From NCBI GenBank assembly GCA_012932295.1, contig JAAONU010000018.1:3714206-3778205 (forward strand): a stretch of 64,000 nt of DNA, given 5' to 3'. Below are positions 35,101 to 50,100 of the stretch, one piece after another. Origin of the DNA: Cyclina sinensis (lineage: Eukaryota > Mollusca > Bivalvia > Venerida > Veneridae). The first letter of the stretch is position 1. Each line of letters opens with the position of its first letter. The notes beneath the pieces were generated by a model. The model saw only the letters and a list, made by a program, of their open reading frames with translations, had not been told where the DNA came from and did no database searches. A program made the position numbers and the translations under genes.

Positions 35101-38100
35101 AAGATTTTTTTAGATTTTCTTATATAACTCTATGTAAAACTAGTGGCCCCTGGGGCGGGGCCATTTTTGACCCAGAGGACAGGATTTGAACAAACTTGGT
35201 AGAGGTTCACTAGACAATGCTACACACCAAATATCTAAGCTCTATAACTTACGGTTTCTGATAAGAAGATTTTTTAAAAATTTTCCTATAGAACTCTATG
35301 TAAAACTAGTGACCCCCGGGGCGGGGCCATTTTTGACCCAGAGGCCAGGATTTGAACAAACTTGGTAGAGGTCCACTAGACAATGCTACATACCATATAT
35401 CTTAACTGTAGGCCTTCTTGTTTCTGACAAGAAGATTTTTTAGTTTTTCCTATATAACTCTATGTAAAACAAGTGACCCCCGGGGCGGGGCCATTTTTGA
35501 CCCAGAGGCCAGGATTTGAACAAATTTGGTAGAGGTCCACTAGACAATGCTTCACACCAAATATCTAAGCTCTATAACTTACGGTTTCTGACAAGAAGAA
35601 TTTTTAAGCTTTTCCTATATAACTCTATGTAAAACTAGTGGCCCCTGGGGCGGGGTCATTTTTTACCCAGAGGCCAGGATTTGAACAAACTTGGTAGAGG
35701 TCCACTAGACAATGCTTCACACCAAATATCTAAGCTCTATAACTTACGGTTTCTGACAAGAAGATTTTTTTTAGATTTTCTTATATAACTCTATGTAAAA
35801 CTAGTGGCCCCTTGGGCGGGGCCATTTTTGACCCAGAGGACAGGATTTGAACAAACTTGGTAGAGGTCCACTAGACAATGCTACACACCAAATATCTAAG
35901 CTCTATAACTTACGGTTTCTGACAAGAAGATTTTTTTAAGATTTTCATATATTACTCTATGTAAAATAAGTGACCCCCGGGGCGGGGCCATTTTTGACCC
36001 AGAGGCCATGATTTGAACAAACTTGGTAGAGGTCCACTAGACAATGCTACATACCAAATATCTTAACTCTAGGCCTTGTGGTTTCTGACAAGAAGATTTT
36101 CAAGTTTTCCCTATATAACTCTATGTAAAATCAACTGACCCCTTGGGTGGGGTCAGTTTTATCCCCAGGGACATAATTTGAACAAACTTGGTAGAGGTCC
36201 ACTAGATGTTGCTTCATACCAGATATCAAAGCTCCAGGCCTTGTGGTTTCGGAGAAGAAGATTTTTAAAGATCCAACTTATAAAATCTATTTTTAGCTCC
36301 AGTGAACCAGAAATGCAATGGACCAGAACCATTTGAATAATCTTGGTAGAGCTTCATGCAAGGAACATCCCAGGCAAGTTTCATTAAATTTGCCCCATTG
36401 GTTTCAGAGGAGATGTCGTTTGAATGAAAAGTTGACGACGGACGGACGGACTGACGGACGACGGACAAAGACCGATCAGAAAAGCTCACCCTGAGCACTT
36501 TGTGCTCAGGTGAGCTAAAAACGGAATAGAAAAAAAGTAGCGATTGACAATACATAAAATAGCTTGCAAAACATTAAGTTTTTATGTTTATTGTTTTTGA
36601 TAAACCGATTTATAGTCTTGTCAAACAACTCAAATCAAATTATTTTGTATCAAGACATTCCTTGTGTAGAGGAAATACGTTAGAGAGTGATGTTCATAAC
36701 TTTCTTTTCACAGATGAAATCTGAGATTGTAAGTTTTGTTGAGTATTCAGCCCAACAGCGTTTCAGAGATAATGACAAACACTCCTTTGTTAACATTAAA
36801 TGTCGCTGTCTGGTTTGGTGCACGAATACATGAATTAAGATCCGGTACCTCACTCTTCTTTGCATGTTTAGGGAAAAGCTAAAATAACACAAAAACGTTG
36901 TACATTGTATAATAAAACATGCAATGCACCATCTGACGAACCTACGAGATTTGTTTGCTTGAGGGATAAATTAAATATTTCAGTTTAAATCTGCGTGTTT
37001 CTGCTAATGTTAACTAAGTTTCCGGTAAGATATACTGTGTCGAAAACGACAAATTTTAATTCTCATTTGTCAGGATAAAGGCACTTCATAAATGCACATA
37101 ATGAAAAAGTCAGATTACATATTCCTTGAAATGATCTCTTGGGAAATTAACAAGGAATACCTCACATTCGTGTAAATTAAACAAAATGAGTTTTGTGACT
37201 GTAAGACGTTTATGCAAGCCCTTGACAAAAACATATTTCACATTTTCACTCCTGCTTTCTTAAAAAATGTTTATACCACACTGGTAAACAGTCTGTTTTT
37301 AAGTTTGTTTCGGGCTTATTGAATAACTTTCTGTCGTGTCTTAGTTTTGTTTCCGCCTCAACTTTGTTTTCATATTAGATATAATTTTCTTATCAGTAAG
37401 GTTTATTTGCAAGCTATGTTAACGCCAGTTTTCGTACGCAATTAACTATATAGACCACCAGTGAAATACGGCTTCGTATAGACTGGTTATTTATATTTTG
37501 ATATATGCCTTCGTCACCATATAACTTGAAGCACCAAGAGATGGTTTATATCAGTTCAAACAGGATTTACAAGGTAGGCCACAATGCCAAGTTCCTGTAT
37601 AGCAAATCTATGATATCCTAGATTATTTTGAAAACAAAACCTGAATTATTTCAGAACCAAATTTATCAAATTTATTTGTTCAATTTCGATGGAAATCTCG
37701 TCACAATGTTGTGACGTCGTACAGTGACGTTATTATTGGTGCACTGACTGACCATATCAGACGTAATTGCAGAAATAATTACACTAAGCAGTCAAGGGAA
37801 GTGCGGTAGTCATTATGTACAAAGAAATGCAGGACAAAACATCCAAGCACACATTACTCATACTTACGTATATTGCTTGATTTAAATCCTAAATTGTTTG
37901 AGATACTTTAAAGAGTCCCATTGTATTTATATATTTTTAGCATAAGTCAAAGGCGAGGAAAAAATCTGGACAACAACAACAATAATAATAATTAGCATTA
38001 ATTGAATAGTGAGCATACACTTACTTAATGTATAATATTATATAGACAATATGTTAAAAACTGCTTGTTTTTATGAAATGCAATTCTTGTTAGCCTTTGA

Positions 38101-41100
38101 CTCATCTGTTAAATCTGAAAAATGATTGTTTTGATACACATTCGATCATGTTGAAATATTTTGCCATTTGTCTCTAATATCAATTGTAGACAGTTTTAAA
38201 ATGCTAAAACCATAGCTTCATAGCATGTACCATTTTCATAAAATCGAAGAGTTCCGGTACAGATGTATAAATATTAAAAAGTAAAATGGAAAAATGAAAC
38301 TTCAATGACAGTGTTTGATACTTAAAGGTGCCTCCATGTTACTTAGCAAATCTTTGTTAGAGATTAATTGATTCTATACACGTAAGTTATAAAATAGAAC
38401 ACATGAAATTGAAAACTTAGCATGAGATGGCATGCAACTTGGACTCTAAAGTACTGTTTTGTTGTTGTTGTTTTGTTGTTGTTGTTGTTGTTTTAATAGT
38501 TCGAGAAACATCAACACATTTCAGTCATTCATGTCAGTTTATTCTTTTCTCATTAGTTATTTTCTACAAATGCTTAAAATATTGATGTCTTCCTATTTAA
38601 TCGAAAACAATTCTTTAACAACTACCATTTTAATTGTAAAACATTGCCAGTATTCTTTAAAGTTTTGCATGGAATTTTAATGAATCCTATTTAGTTATGA
38701 TCTATTTGTAATTACTTGTATAAAGGGTCTGTTAGGGTTATATTTAGGTCTTTAGCTTCTTCGAAATATTTCTTTACAGAAGACACCAGTGCACAGATTA
38801 GAACCTGATATATAAGTCATAAAATATGTGAAAGTGATAATTGCTTTTTCTATTTCAGTTACAGTTCAGTTTTAGTCTGAAAGTCATTCCTAATTTTCAG
38901 TTGAGAAAAGGTTATTTATTATCCAAAAGAATTGGAAACGCTGAACCAGCAGAATTATAGTCTTCTGTATACGTGACAGACGTTCTTGTTTGTTGACAGA
39001 CATATGCGTCGGAAAAAATAGCAAAATTCTCTGAAACAAGATACATGACACTTTATACTTAATGTTTTAAAAGCATTAACCTTGACCTAGACATAATTCG
39101 ATAACAGAAAAGTTTTTTTTTTCTCTTCTAAAACTATAGAAACAAGAATAAATGTTTCTGGTTATGAACGAAAGAGTACGTAAAATACTTAGGAAATAAA
39201 TACAAATTTTAGTGCTGTATAAGCCCTCATTAGTACTGTATAATGCTGATTATTGTGAAAACTAGCGTAAATCAGTTGTTCATGTTCTTAAAATCTTGCT
39301 GGTTTCAAGAGGAGCATAAGCACCCCAAATCAGCAAATTTTAACATAAAAATGCAGTTGACTTCTTTTTGTCAAGTTCCTGCATTACTTTCACAACAGTA
39401 CGTTAACATGTCAGTTATCTTATCGTTAATTTATTCTCAATCTCAAATGTGTACATTGAGGTTACGATTTAGAGTAACAAACATATGGACGATATAACAA
39501 TTTCCAAAAATGTCCAGGATATCAAATAATAAGCAGGAATAATTAAAGAACAAACAATTAACAGAATGGTATCGTATCTACAATTGACAGATTTCGTTCA
39601 TAGTCAAAACCATTTTACTGTGGATACTGCAGATTATGAGAGATGCAATCATTCGACATACAAGAAATAGACGTTTGTGTTAATGCCTTCGGTGCCGCTA
39701 TGAATGGGCTTCATAATGCATTAAGATCATCCATAACAATATCACAGGTCTACTAGACTTGAACATCTTTTCTCAAATTCGTTTTCATTTATAGACATTG
39801 TATAATACATTTATATATTTAGTAAATATTATTTACCATTAATTTTGCACGTATAAATGCAAACAAAATATACCATGAACATATCCTTGCTGATTCTAAA
39901 AGATATACTACGTGAAAGTCTGTCCAACATGTATACGTTTTTTCCAGTTCTAAAAATACCAAAGTTTCAGGTCACAAAAAAAGAGTTATTTGTATACTCC
40001 TGCCTTATCATTTGAGTCAAATCAAATCAGAATCTATGACATTGAAAATATAGTTTTGAATTAGTGTTTTGATTAATTTAATGTTATATAATTAGTTATT
40101 TACAATTTGAAAGAAACAAGATTTTGAATTAGCTTGTAAACTCATAAATCGAAACCGTATTCTTCCTTTTCTTGGTATAGATACAGATAGGTGCAGCAAA
40201 CTTCTATGAATCCCAGTTTTGCCATATTCAACAAAATATGTTTTAAATTTCTTTTTTATTATGCTCCCGAAAGGAGGCTTATAGTTTTTGAACTTTCCGT
40301 CCTTCCGTCCGTCATTTTATCCGAAAATTCTGGCCATAACTTCCTTATCAGTAAAGGGATTTACTTCATACTTGGATACAACACCCCTTTGGACAAGACC
40401 TTAACACTGACTTGACCCTGAATGACCTTCACCTTGATTATTCTATTGTTCACTTACAGTGAATATTTAATCCTAAAAGTCACAATCCTGTTTTACATCG
40501 GGAATGTGCAAGTGAAAATTGTTTACAAACATCATAAAAGTAACAATCCTTTTCAGATATTGAATAACTGTTACGTAAGTGGTAAACCTTGACACCTTTT
40601 AAGTCACAATCCGATATCAGATAGGGAATATATTAGTGGATTACATTAAAGAACAAGTTCAGATGCCGAAATAATGAGATAAATTAACACTCTTTGAGTT
40701 CTTGAAGAAAGCAGTTTTTACATTATCAGCTGTCTATAGTTCCCGAAGGACGACGTTAACTCTATTGCTTCAAGGTTTGTCATAAAATCTTTGTTTTATA
40801 AGTGAATTAAATGAAGAAACCGTTGTATGCTAAGTGACGAAAGAACAATCAAAATGGTCTGGGTTTTTTTACACTGTTCCTCGTGAAAAATACATGGAAG
40901 ATGTTGCATCATGTATGTTCAAGCTACTTCTATACTGAATCTTATATGCCCTGTAAGTAGCATCTACATGACTCTGTGAAGGTAAATACAATGTACAAAA
41001 GGAAACAAATATCGATATTTGTTTGCCTTTAAGAAGTCAAATGCACCAAAGCTGAGTAATTGTAAGCTTTAGATACTTTTTTCAATCACGTGTTACTCGT

Positions 41101-44100
41101 AATTTTGTGGGAATAACAATTTTGTTTAACAACAATATGAAAAAATAATTAGTAACATTTGATAAATACTGTAAATCAGATAGTATATCTGAATGACAGA
41201 TAATGCTGAAAATGGTTATTATTTTAGATAGTTTCAGGAAATTAGATTTATTCAATCATAATACTAACTATAAAGTATGAAGTGGACTTTTCAGTTAGTT
41301 CAGATATTGCATTTTGGAGAGGTGTCGAATAAGGTGTTATTTCAGAGGGCTTGTCCCTAGGATAAATCAAATTCCCTCCTAGAATTGCATTCCTGCGCTC
41401 TTATATGTTTATATCAGTCTAGACAAGTGCTTTACAGTGTCGCCTCTCTGTTGATATCTATCTGGAAACGTCTTTCATCCCACCTATGAGTTAATAATAG
41501 TCCTAGAAAAGAGCTTCAATTATACTATCATTGTTAATGCAACCGTTCTATGAAATTAGTCCCAGATCGCCTTACCTAATATAAATTCTGATGTTAAAAA
41601 TGAACGTTTCGTGAAGAACAGACAAACAAAACACTGTGGGTATAAACGTATTCTCTAGTTTGAGTGATAGTGTGTGTATGAATTAGTATAGTGTAAAATT
41701 GTCTTCATACAATAAAACTAGTTGCACAATGAACGTATATAAAAGCACTACTGAAATTTCAGTCAGGTTTTGTACATTAAAATTGAATATCACGTGAGCT
41801 GTTATTTCAGACAAATACTGATGAAATAGCATAACATAACAAAAGAAACATAAAAAAGTGCATAATGAAAACATTTATGATATGCATATAAAAAGCAAAA
41901 TCAGGCAAGAAAGGACAGCCAAAATTATGTTTTAGTTTACTGACATTTTATGATTACTATTTAAAAACTGCCACAAAATTGGCGGAAATCCAAAGGCTAC
42001 AACCTTCACCTTATTTATACTCAAGAAATGAAGCTTTTGGTGGATTAATCACCATTTGTCTGGAAGAGGAAAACATCTATGTAAGTAACAAGGATGAAAT
42101 GTTCCGACTATAGTACAACGTCCTGTCAGTTTTAAAGCCTACTTGAGACCAAGAATTCCACAACTAAATAAATGTTATAAAAAATCAACAATGATATTTC
42201 TTAAAAATCAAGAAGCCAATGCTTCATTCGAATCCCTCTTATCTCTGATGTGAAACTATTTGTTCTTTTATACTAATTTTTAATTCTAGTCAAAATCGTA
42301 GGTCTCAACACAGACAAAGGAAAATAATAACTGGTAGTATTAATAATGCGACAACGTAGATAAGGTTGCAAATCATTGCTTTCACACTTTACATTCCGTC
42401 GGACTTGAAAATTGCATACATGTAATCAAACTATTATGTCCTTCGAATCCATTGGAGACAGAAATACATCACTAAATATCATACATTACAAGAAATATTG
42501 CAAGATTCAATGATGTTAATTTAAACCTATATCCACAATACAATTTGGAAATATGTCGTAAAAGCTAATCTTTCTTAATTGCCTAGTCAGACGGGTTAGA
42601 TAAATACATACTCGCTTGAACAAAAATGTGCTTGTGCATATTGCAAAAAAGGCGTTGAAATTTAACAGAATCTGGAAACTAGTTGAAATGAAGATCGTAT
42701 GTTTCTTTTTTGAATGAAACTTCTTTCACACTTGGGAAATCAAAGAAACCAATCGTGAAGATTAACAATACCTTGAGACAGCAAATCGACGAACTTCACA
42801 ATAAAAGTTTCAAGATGTGAGCAAAACAACTATTTAAAATGCCAAATTCCTATCAGCATTTTAATCAGATATTTTGTCAGACAACAGAACCAAAACACTA
42901 TTTTTGATAAGAAAGCTTTTTCGGGATAAATTTTGAAGCAAGAATAGGTTTGCTTATCCGCGTTATATTGATAAGGCACCTTCAAAAGCCTTCAGAAAAA
43001 GTGTATTTTTGTTTTCAGACTTGATTAGAAAAATTAAAATGAATCTGTAATCATTAGTGGATTTCTCAAAGAAAATGATTCTGCGTTAATTGGATGAAAA
43101 AGAAGATCCTTTTCACTAATAACAAAACTCTTTGAGTATTTAAATGTTGTTTTGTTTCCTCGTGAGAAGTATTTTGAAGCTGCCCTTAATTGTCATTTTG
43201 ACTAGCTTCTACAGCGATATGATCAATCCTAGTCCCAAGAAGTCTTTTGATAGTTCTGTTTGTACGAAAACTTTAAACTCTAAATGTTATAATCAGTACA
43301 AATGAAGTGTTAAAAAATCCGGAATTACAAGTGGTAGAAATATTCAAACTCAAATTTCTATGTGTAGTATTTTTCTTCAGGAACTTAAGATCATATGTAT
43401 GTTAACATTTGCTAATCAAAACGTTAAGAAAAAATTTTGTATACACGTACCGAATTATGTATAACAAGTTCACTGCTGTCTCAAGTTAAAACACAAAATG
43501 ACACATTTAAGAAACAGATGTACGCTTTCGTTTAAAATCAATTAATTTGGTATTATGAGAAATATTGTTGAAATATGGTTAAGAGTAACGCGGTCTTTGT
43601 AAATCTGAATAAGTTTTTAATTCTGCCCTAATATTCTTTAATGTAAGTCCATAACATTTCATATAGAACTATATTGCATGGGGTTTTTAAGTGTCACATG
43701 GTACAATCAATTTTTTTTCTGGAATGGTTTGTCCTTGGCTCAGCAGCTAAACGGTTTATTAATCATAACAAAGGTAATCTGAAAGTCAAGGCCTGCACTT
43801 AAAAGGGATAGATTACCAAATCCAATGACAGTAGTCATGTAAGTTTTCAAATTATTTTTCAATGTTAAACAAATAAACTTAACATGTTTCTTCAGCTGTA
43901 TTAAGCGCTATTTAGAAGTACAAAATGACATCTGACACCTTTTTCCCTATAAATTTTAGCATAGACCGTAACATCCACGTTGTAATTATCTTTTGTTTTA
44001 ATAGGAAGAAATCTGTACTGACGAGAAAAAGAAACGCCTCATTTTAACTCATTGTACAATATTTTGTTAACTTTATTTCAAAATTAGCAAAGAACAGCTG

Positions 44101-47100
44101 CACTGACATATTTGATCATCAAGGAGAACTGATTATTAAATAGACTGCATTTTTATGGTCCTGTTATGCTTCAGCTCTTGAAATGCAATAGACTGGTAAG
44201 AGACAATTTCACTAACACAATCAGTAGCGCGTGTGGCCACCTCTGCTGGCAACCACTACAGCAAGACGTCTCTCGATGGAACCACACTAGATACGTAGAA
44301 GATACCGTGGAATGCTGACCCATTTCCGGTGAGTTGCTGTCAGTTCCTAGACGTAGATAGGCTGCCTTCAAATTGACATAAGTGCCGTCCAAGTAAATAC
44401 AAGGCATGTTCAATCCAGTCCAAGGCATAACGTCATTGTTGCTGGTCTTTAAAAAGTCCCTGGTGACACATACTACGTCATGCTGAAAGAAAAGGCACCA
44501 ACGTTGGCAAAACATAGGGACAGCCACAGAACTAATCATCTAGTCGATGTAACGCCTGGCCGTGTGATTACCTTCGCTTTCCAGACCATATCTTTGCCCT
44601 AACTGTAATGTTTGTGCTGCAGAACTCAGATGTCACTGTAACGTTCATTACGTCGTCTATACACACTGATACGCTAATTGGCGTTCGAAAAGATAAAAAA
44701 TATTTAATGCTATTTGTCTTAAAACTCTTAGTTGTGCAAACGCTGACCGTGATGGTTGCCGGTCGTCATAAGACGTTGGTGAAGATTAAGTTGCGTAAAA
44801 ACTAAATTGCGGTAGGGCCTGCGGCAGCTTATTCCCTCTTCTCTTTGCTAATGTTTGTTTACCAACTTACAAGGGGGCAGACACTCGGGCACTTTCTTCA
44901 AAGGTTAGCCTTGGTTCAATCTGACTGAAGTACACTAACTACCGTATTTAGATCTGATTTTAATCAGGTAGGCCTCGGTTTTATCAGAAACTTTTGTCAA
45001 AGAAAATACTCTTAAAACGAATGTACTTCAGTAAAAATGATTAGATATAACAAGTTTATCGAGAGCAGGTGCGGGCGGAATAAAATCTTTAGAAGTTCAA
45101 ATGGTTCGAATTGTTGGTCAGAGTGCATTCATTTCTATCACTTTCTCCCGAAATTAATCTTTGTGAAGTAATTAACGCCAGTTCTAATAAGGCGTTTCTT
45201 TTCCGTGTCATTTTATTTCAAACAGGGACTTTTGACAGAACACAGGCAAAAGCAATTAAGTCATCCAGTAGAAATCAGGTTATTTAACGCGTTCTCTTCG
45301 AACGTAATATTTACTTTATGAGCCTGCAGTACACCCAGAAGGGAAAAGCAATCTCTCTAGTAATCACCATTTAGTCTCTCAATATTCGATGAACTGTGAT
45401 AATAAAATCAAATGAAACAAATGATACACGACTGTTTGAGAAGTTTCAGTACTGAATCTCGTGAGAATTGTTTACAATTGCAGAATAATGTATATCACCT
45501 AGGCTACATTTTATAGCCGTAATTTTAACGTTTTCTTTTGAAAACCTCTGTCTTATTCTCTGTTCTTTTTTTGCAAACATTAAACATAACTTTAGATTTT
45601 AACAAATTTTTTTGGCGTATTTACTTCACAAGATATGCCTTTTCAGTGAAGCTGAAGTACAATGAAATCTGCGTACACAAAATTATTGTTTTGAAACAAA
45701 TCATGTTGTCAACAGTTTGCAAAGTCCATACGTCTGTATGCGTCACAAAATCAAATTGCCAAACATTCACAGATGTAAAGCCTTGGTGTGTTGACGGTAA
45801 TAATGGACGCCTTGTCTTAAAGCGACTGACTCACAGAATTTAGCTGATTTTTTTTCTTTAAAATCGAAGAGAAGTTAATGTACTATGGAAAAACTTAATA
45901 CATGTATTATGTTTCTATACACCATGAAAACTGAAAATAAAGTTTTCCTTCTACAGGGATTCGAACCCATGCCCTTTTGGTCAGAAAAATATAGAGCGAC
46001 GATCTACACCACTGAGCTTAAGAGAGTAGTTATCATAATTCGTGAAAATTTAAGTTACAACCAAAGTAGCTACCCTGTAATTAACGGCGTAAATTTTTTA
46101 CCGATTAAATTCTCTAAATTTTTATATTGTGATGTGTTTCTTTAACAAAAAAAGGGTCAATGACTTCATTTAAATATGTCCTTCACAATTACAGCTAAAA
46201 TTTGTAGATGTATAAACATTTTCTTTTTTTTATCGTCGGCCCATGTGTGAGTCAGTCGCTTTACTTTTCACTATACTGGGTCTAACAGGAAGAATAGGCA
46301 TATTTTTACGGTATGGGGTATGGGAAAAGTTGTGCGTGGCGAACCTGTCATTCTTGTTTTGCAATATTTACTTAAAACTTTTTAAGCTGAACAAGGTAGT
46401 GGTATAAATGTTTGCGGAGGTAGGAATTTCCTTTTGGGCCTATTTTTATGCTTTATAGTCTGGGTTAAATTCTTTTTCATCTTTCGGAGAATTTCTCAAA
46501 CTTACAGATGAACACATGGATGTGTAGATAGAATTCCTGTTCAGCATATTTTACGAGAACTATGTTGTTGTTGTTGTTTTTTTTTTTTTTTTTTTTTTTT
46601 TTGTTTTTTTTTTTTTTGGGGGGGGGGGGGTGTTTTTTTTCTTTTTTTTGTTTTTTCAAACTCTCCGCCTGCCTTTTCAAGAACTTTGGGCTTTTAAATT
46701 TTCCGTTTGTCTTTTCAAAAACTATTGTTTTTTTAATTTTCCGCTTGTCTTTTCAAGAACTGGGCTTTTTTATTTTCCGCCTGTTTTTTTTTTTTCAAGA
46801 AATATAGGCCTTTTTTACTTTATGAGGTCTTGAAAAAATCTTTGTCCTTGTCTTCACGCACATTCTTCATACTTACTGAAATTATGAACGTTCTTTTCGA
46901 TGCACTTGATGGAATTTCCATTTGAAAAAAGTATAAACTGCAGATCTGTTTTGATTTTTTCAGGGTTGGGAGGTGGGTACGAAGATGTTTTGGATGCGAG
47001 TTCTTATTTAGTTTTTGGAGGATTTACTGTAACCTGTGAGCAGTTCAGTAATCTTTATAAATGAGCAGATGATGAGCAGGTGGTGGGCCAATGAATGTTT

Positions 47101-50100
47101 AATTCTATTACATTTTTTACTACAATTATTACCCTATGTCTCTTATGCCAGATGCATGTGATGGGCATATCACTATTCTAGTGTATTGACATTTCAGTAA
47201 CAGAATAATATAAAATATAAATAGATAGTTGAGTATACATTAAGGATACTGTGATCAGATTGCATCCTCACCACAGATTCTTTGATTATTCAAATTACAT
47301 ATCATTTCCATGTTATTTATGCTTTTAAAAACACGAAAATGCAGTGATATTTACCATATGTGTACGTGAAACCTATTACTATGGTGACAATAAAACAGTA
47401 ATTTCATAACAGCGATATTACTAGGAGAATTTGTACGGAATTACCAATAAGATATTCCTGTAATTCATAGTGTGCAATGATGCACCACACACATGAATAA
47501 TTTTAAAAGCAATCTAGACATATAATTTAATGAATTTGTAATAAGTGTATTGTTTACTATTAATGATATGCCATGATATGACAGAAGAAATTCAGAAATG
47601 CCGATGATTTAAGTGCATTACTAAATATTAATAAAATGGCTTTTTGATTCTAACGCAGTGCACACTGTGGTTGCTAGGACTAGCTTTTATTGTGTATTGA
47701 TTGATAGTTTAAACTTTCAGTTTAATATGAAAAGGCAGTCATGGGAAAACTATTAAAATAATGTAAGGTCAAATAAACTGGTGTGTTGCACGTGTTTAGT
47801 CAAACCGTTGTTAAAAACCGACAATTTTTCATCAGTGGCATCGATAAACAAGCTTTAATATGTTCTTTAATGAGGTCTAGAACGTGCAAATGAATAATTT
47901 ATTTCTAAGTAAATTACATTGAGATAGTCATGCGCAATTAAATGCATAATTAAAAAAAACAAGATATTTTAAAAGCGATATTTCCTGATAAACCAATTCT
48001 TCATGCGAATCATTCTCATGTCTGATTTCGAATTTTAGATCTTTCTGTCAAAATTGGAAAAATATAATAAATGGCTATTATTTAACTTAGAAAATAAATC
48101 ACTTGTTACTGTCCAATTCCATTTTGGTACAAGAGGCTTATGTCATTATATATGACATAAATGCCTGTACAGTTAACATACTTCTTTAGAAATGCCAAGA
48201 CATTAAGTGAACAAAAATTAATTGTTATGGCATTATGTTTACAGACAGGTTTGTATACAATCTGTATTTTTATGTCAGTGAAAACTTTTGGTTGCAGATA
48301 TTGCCAGCTCTTATTCACTTAAGTTATTTTCGCAAGAAGTTTACAAGCCGTCTTAGTAATTCAACATACATTTTTTTTTTTTGATTTTCCTTGTTAAAGC
48401 CAAGAACAAGATAAACTACAGGAAATATAGCTTCCGTTAACTTTATGGTACTAACAGACTGAAATAGGTTTTATTACAAGCCAAAGACACGTCCGCAAAG
48501 TTTACTTTTAAAAGTATCTTTGTTTTGAGTCCTTTGATTAAGCACAGGAACGCCATCAATGATTAACAGATAGAAATATGCTTTTCCTTCAAAAGGATTA
48601 ACGTAATGACATCTTAAAGTTTGCATTTCAAACAATTATACTATATATTGTAACAATGCTACACATCCTTAAGAAGTTAAGAGTTAATGGATACAATGAT
48701 TTGAAAATGTTCCTTTCAATATCCGTATCCTATCCAAAATTTGCTGAGATGTAAAAAAAAGATCTTTGAGACTACTAGACCAACAAAAATAAAGATGTCC
48801 ATTTCTTGTTTTACTTTATATGAACATAAGTAAGTAAAGCGTGACTGCTAATCTTGTTATCAAAGCCAGTTCGCCTCTCCTCTACAAAAAAGCAAATTAA
48901 ACCCCTAGGAAGTAGAACAGAATAAAAAACAAACCAGTGTCATTGCAGTAAGAACATTTCTAGTTTTTCTGTTCTGTAAAAATACTTACAATGTCGGTCA
49001 AATGGTTGTACGTTTGTTGTGTAGTCCGACATTTGAGATTTATAAATTTGCATAAACTGATAAAATTATCCACACTTATTTTTGATCTGTATATGTTAAA
49101 ACTGTGGTGATGGTGTAAAGTAAAAAGTGTGGAGACTGTCCGTTTTATCTCCGTAGAGAGTGTTCTTTGCATACATTTAGTTAAACAGATACGGGACACA
49201 CAGTGCCAAAGTATCAGTTTACTTTTCTGTTGTCTTGTTTGGCTCTTCACGCAGGAGATAATAAAAACTGTTTTTGTCAATACACATCGGAAAAACAGAG
49301 ATCTTCTAATAATGACGTTGGTCACTTTATGACTCTGTATTTTCCGATTCTACTTCTAGTTGGCTTAATGTGATGTTTGTACAGAACAGACAAATTAGCA
49401 TTGTTATTAAAAGTGACAATTATGTTAAAAGGGTCACCTTTTTATGTAGAATTCTACGACCGTACATCTAGATAGATGTACAGTTGTTTCCTCTCTTCTA
49501 CTAAATATGGAGAGATTTCAGCGAAACTTCACATGATGAATAACTTAACCTAATCAATAAATACCTAAATTATTGTAAACAATTGTATTTGACTGCTGTT
49601 ATACATCCCCCCCATTCCGAGATACACTTTGGAGGCATTGTTATCTTTCAGTTACAGTTCTTGTGATTACTGAAATGATTATAGGTCTATACAGGAATAA
49701 CATGAACGAAAATGTTTTCGAGAATATGTGTTTACAGGTTCACTAAACAAGTATGAACAGAATTGTAAGCAGTGGTGCTCTGTGATTTTTATTTTACATA
49801 ATGACAAAGAACTGACTGCAACTAATGGCAAGTTGTAATTCCAACGAATAATAAGTAACCAGAAGGGTATAATTTATTGGACTTAGAATCAAACATGTCC
49901 ACACAGGGCTATAACAGAAACTATTTACAGAGTTCATATTTCCCCTGTGTAAAATGATTAGTGCGTTCTGTTTGAATGTTGGGTCCGCTTAAAGTAGGTC
50001 TCATTATAGCTGTTCAACAATGCTTGGAAAGGAAAAATATATTAGGTATAGATATATGTTGGAGTGAAATTGGAAAAGTAATGAGAAGCAGTCGGAGAGG

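Larger units (their letters stand above)
34521..36522. mobile_element. Pearl/Helentron-like element, 2.0 kb, with terminal hairpins
   Basis: The left end has a near-perfect palindrome AGGGCCATGATGGCCCT (34529-34545) followed by GATCGCTCACCTGAG. The right end has an ACGG microsatellite (GACGGACGGACGGACTGACGG, from about 36437), then a 15-bp stem hairpin (36483-36516) and CTAAAAA. Between them lie about eight tandem units of about 165 bases. A 3' hairpin next to CTAA resembles a Helitron CTRR end. There are no genes inside, so it is non-autonomous. The 5' part contains a TGACCTTGACCTTGACCC run at 34699. The family assignment is from remembered layout, not a database match. Confidence 0.75.
36523..40260. 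other. Intronic AT-rich sequence with small repeats
   Basis: Only the palindrome at 37699-37716 and the (GTT)n tract at 38461-38494 were noted. No exon with recognisable coding was seen. Confidence 0.4.

Noticed and set aside
36265..36555. 96-codon minus-strand frame containing FSSPEHKVLRVSFSDRS
   Set aside because: It lies in the right end of the pearl-like element and includes its ACGG tract and hairpin. Such peptides are a common contaminant of bivalve gene predictions.
43730..43810. tRNA-like sequence starting TTGGCTCAGCAG
   Set aside because: Only a weak A-box match; no B-box follows at the expected distance.
44608..44805. 65-codon plus-strand frame
   Set aside because: It is the opposite-strand shadow of the Tc1/mariner remnant.
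45538..45843. 101-codon plus-strand frame
   Set aside because: No motif, and neighbouring sequence is repeat-derived.
45950..46025. Functional tRNA gene
   Set aside because: Internal promoter boxes are good, but the acceptor arms do not pair.
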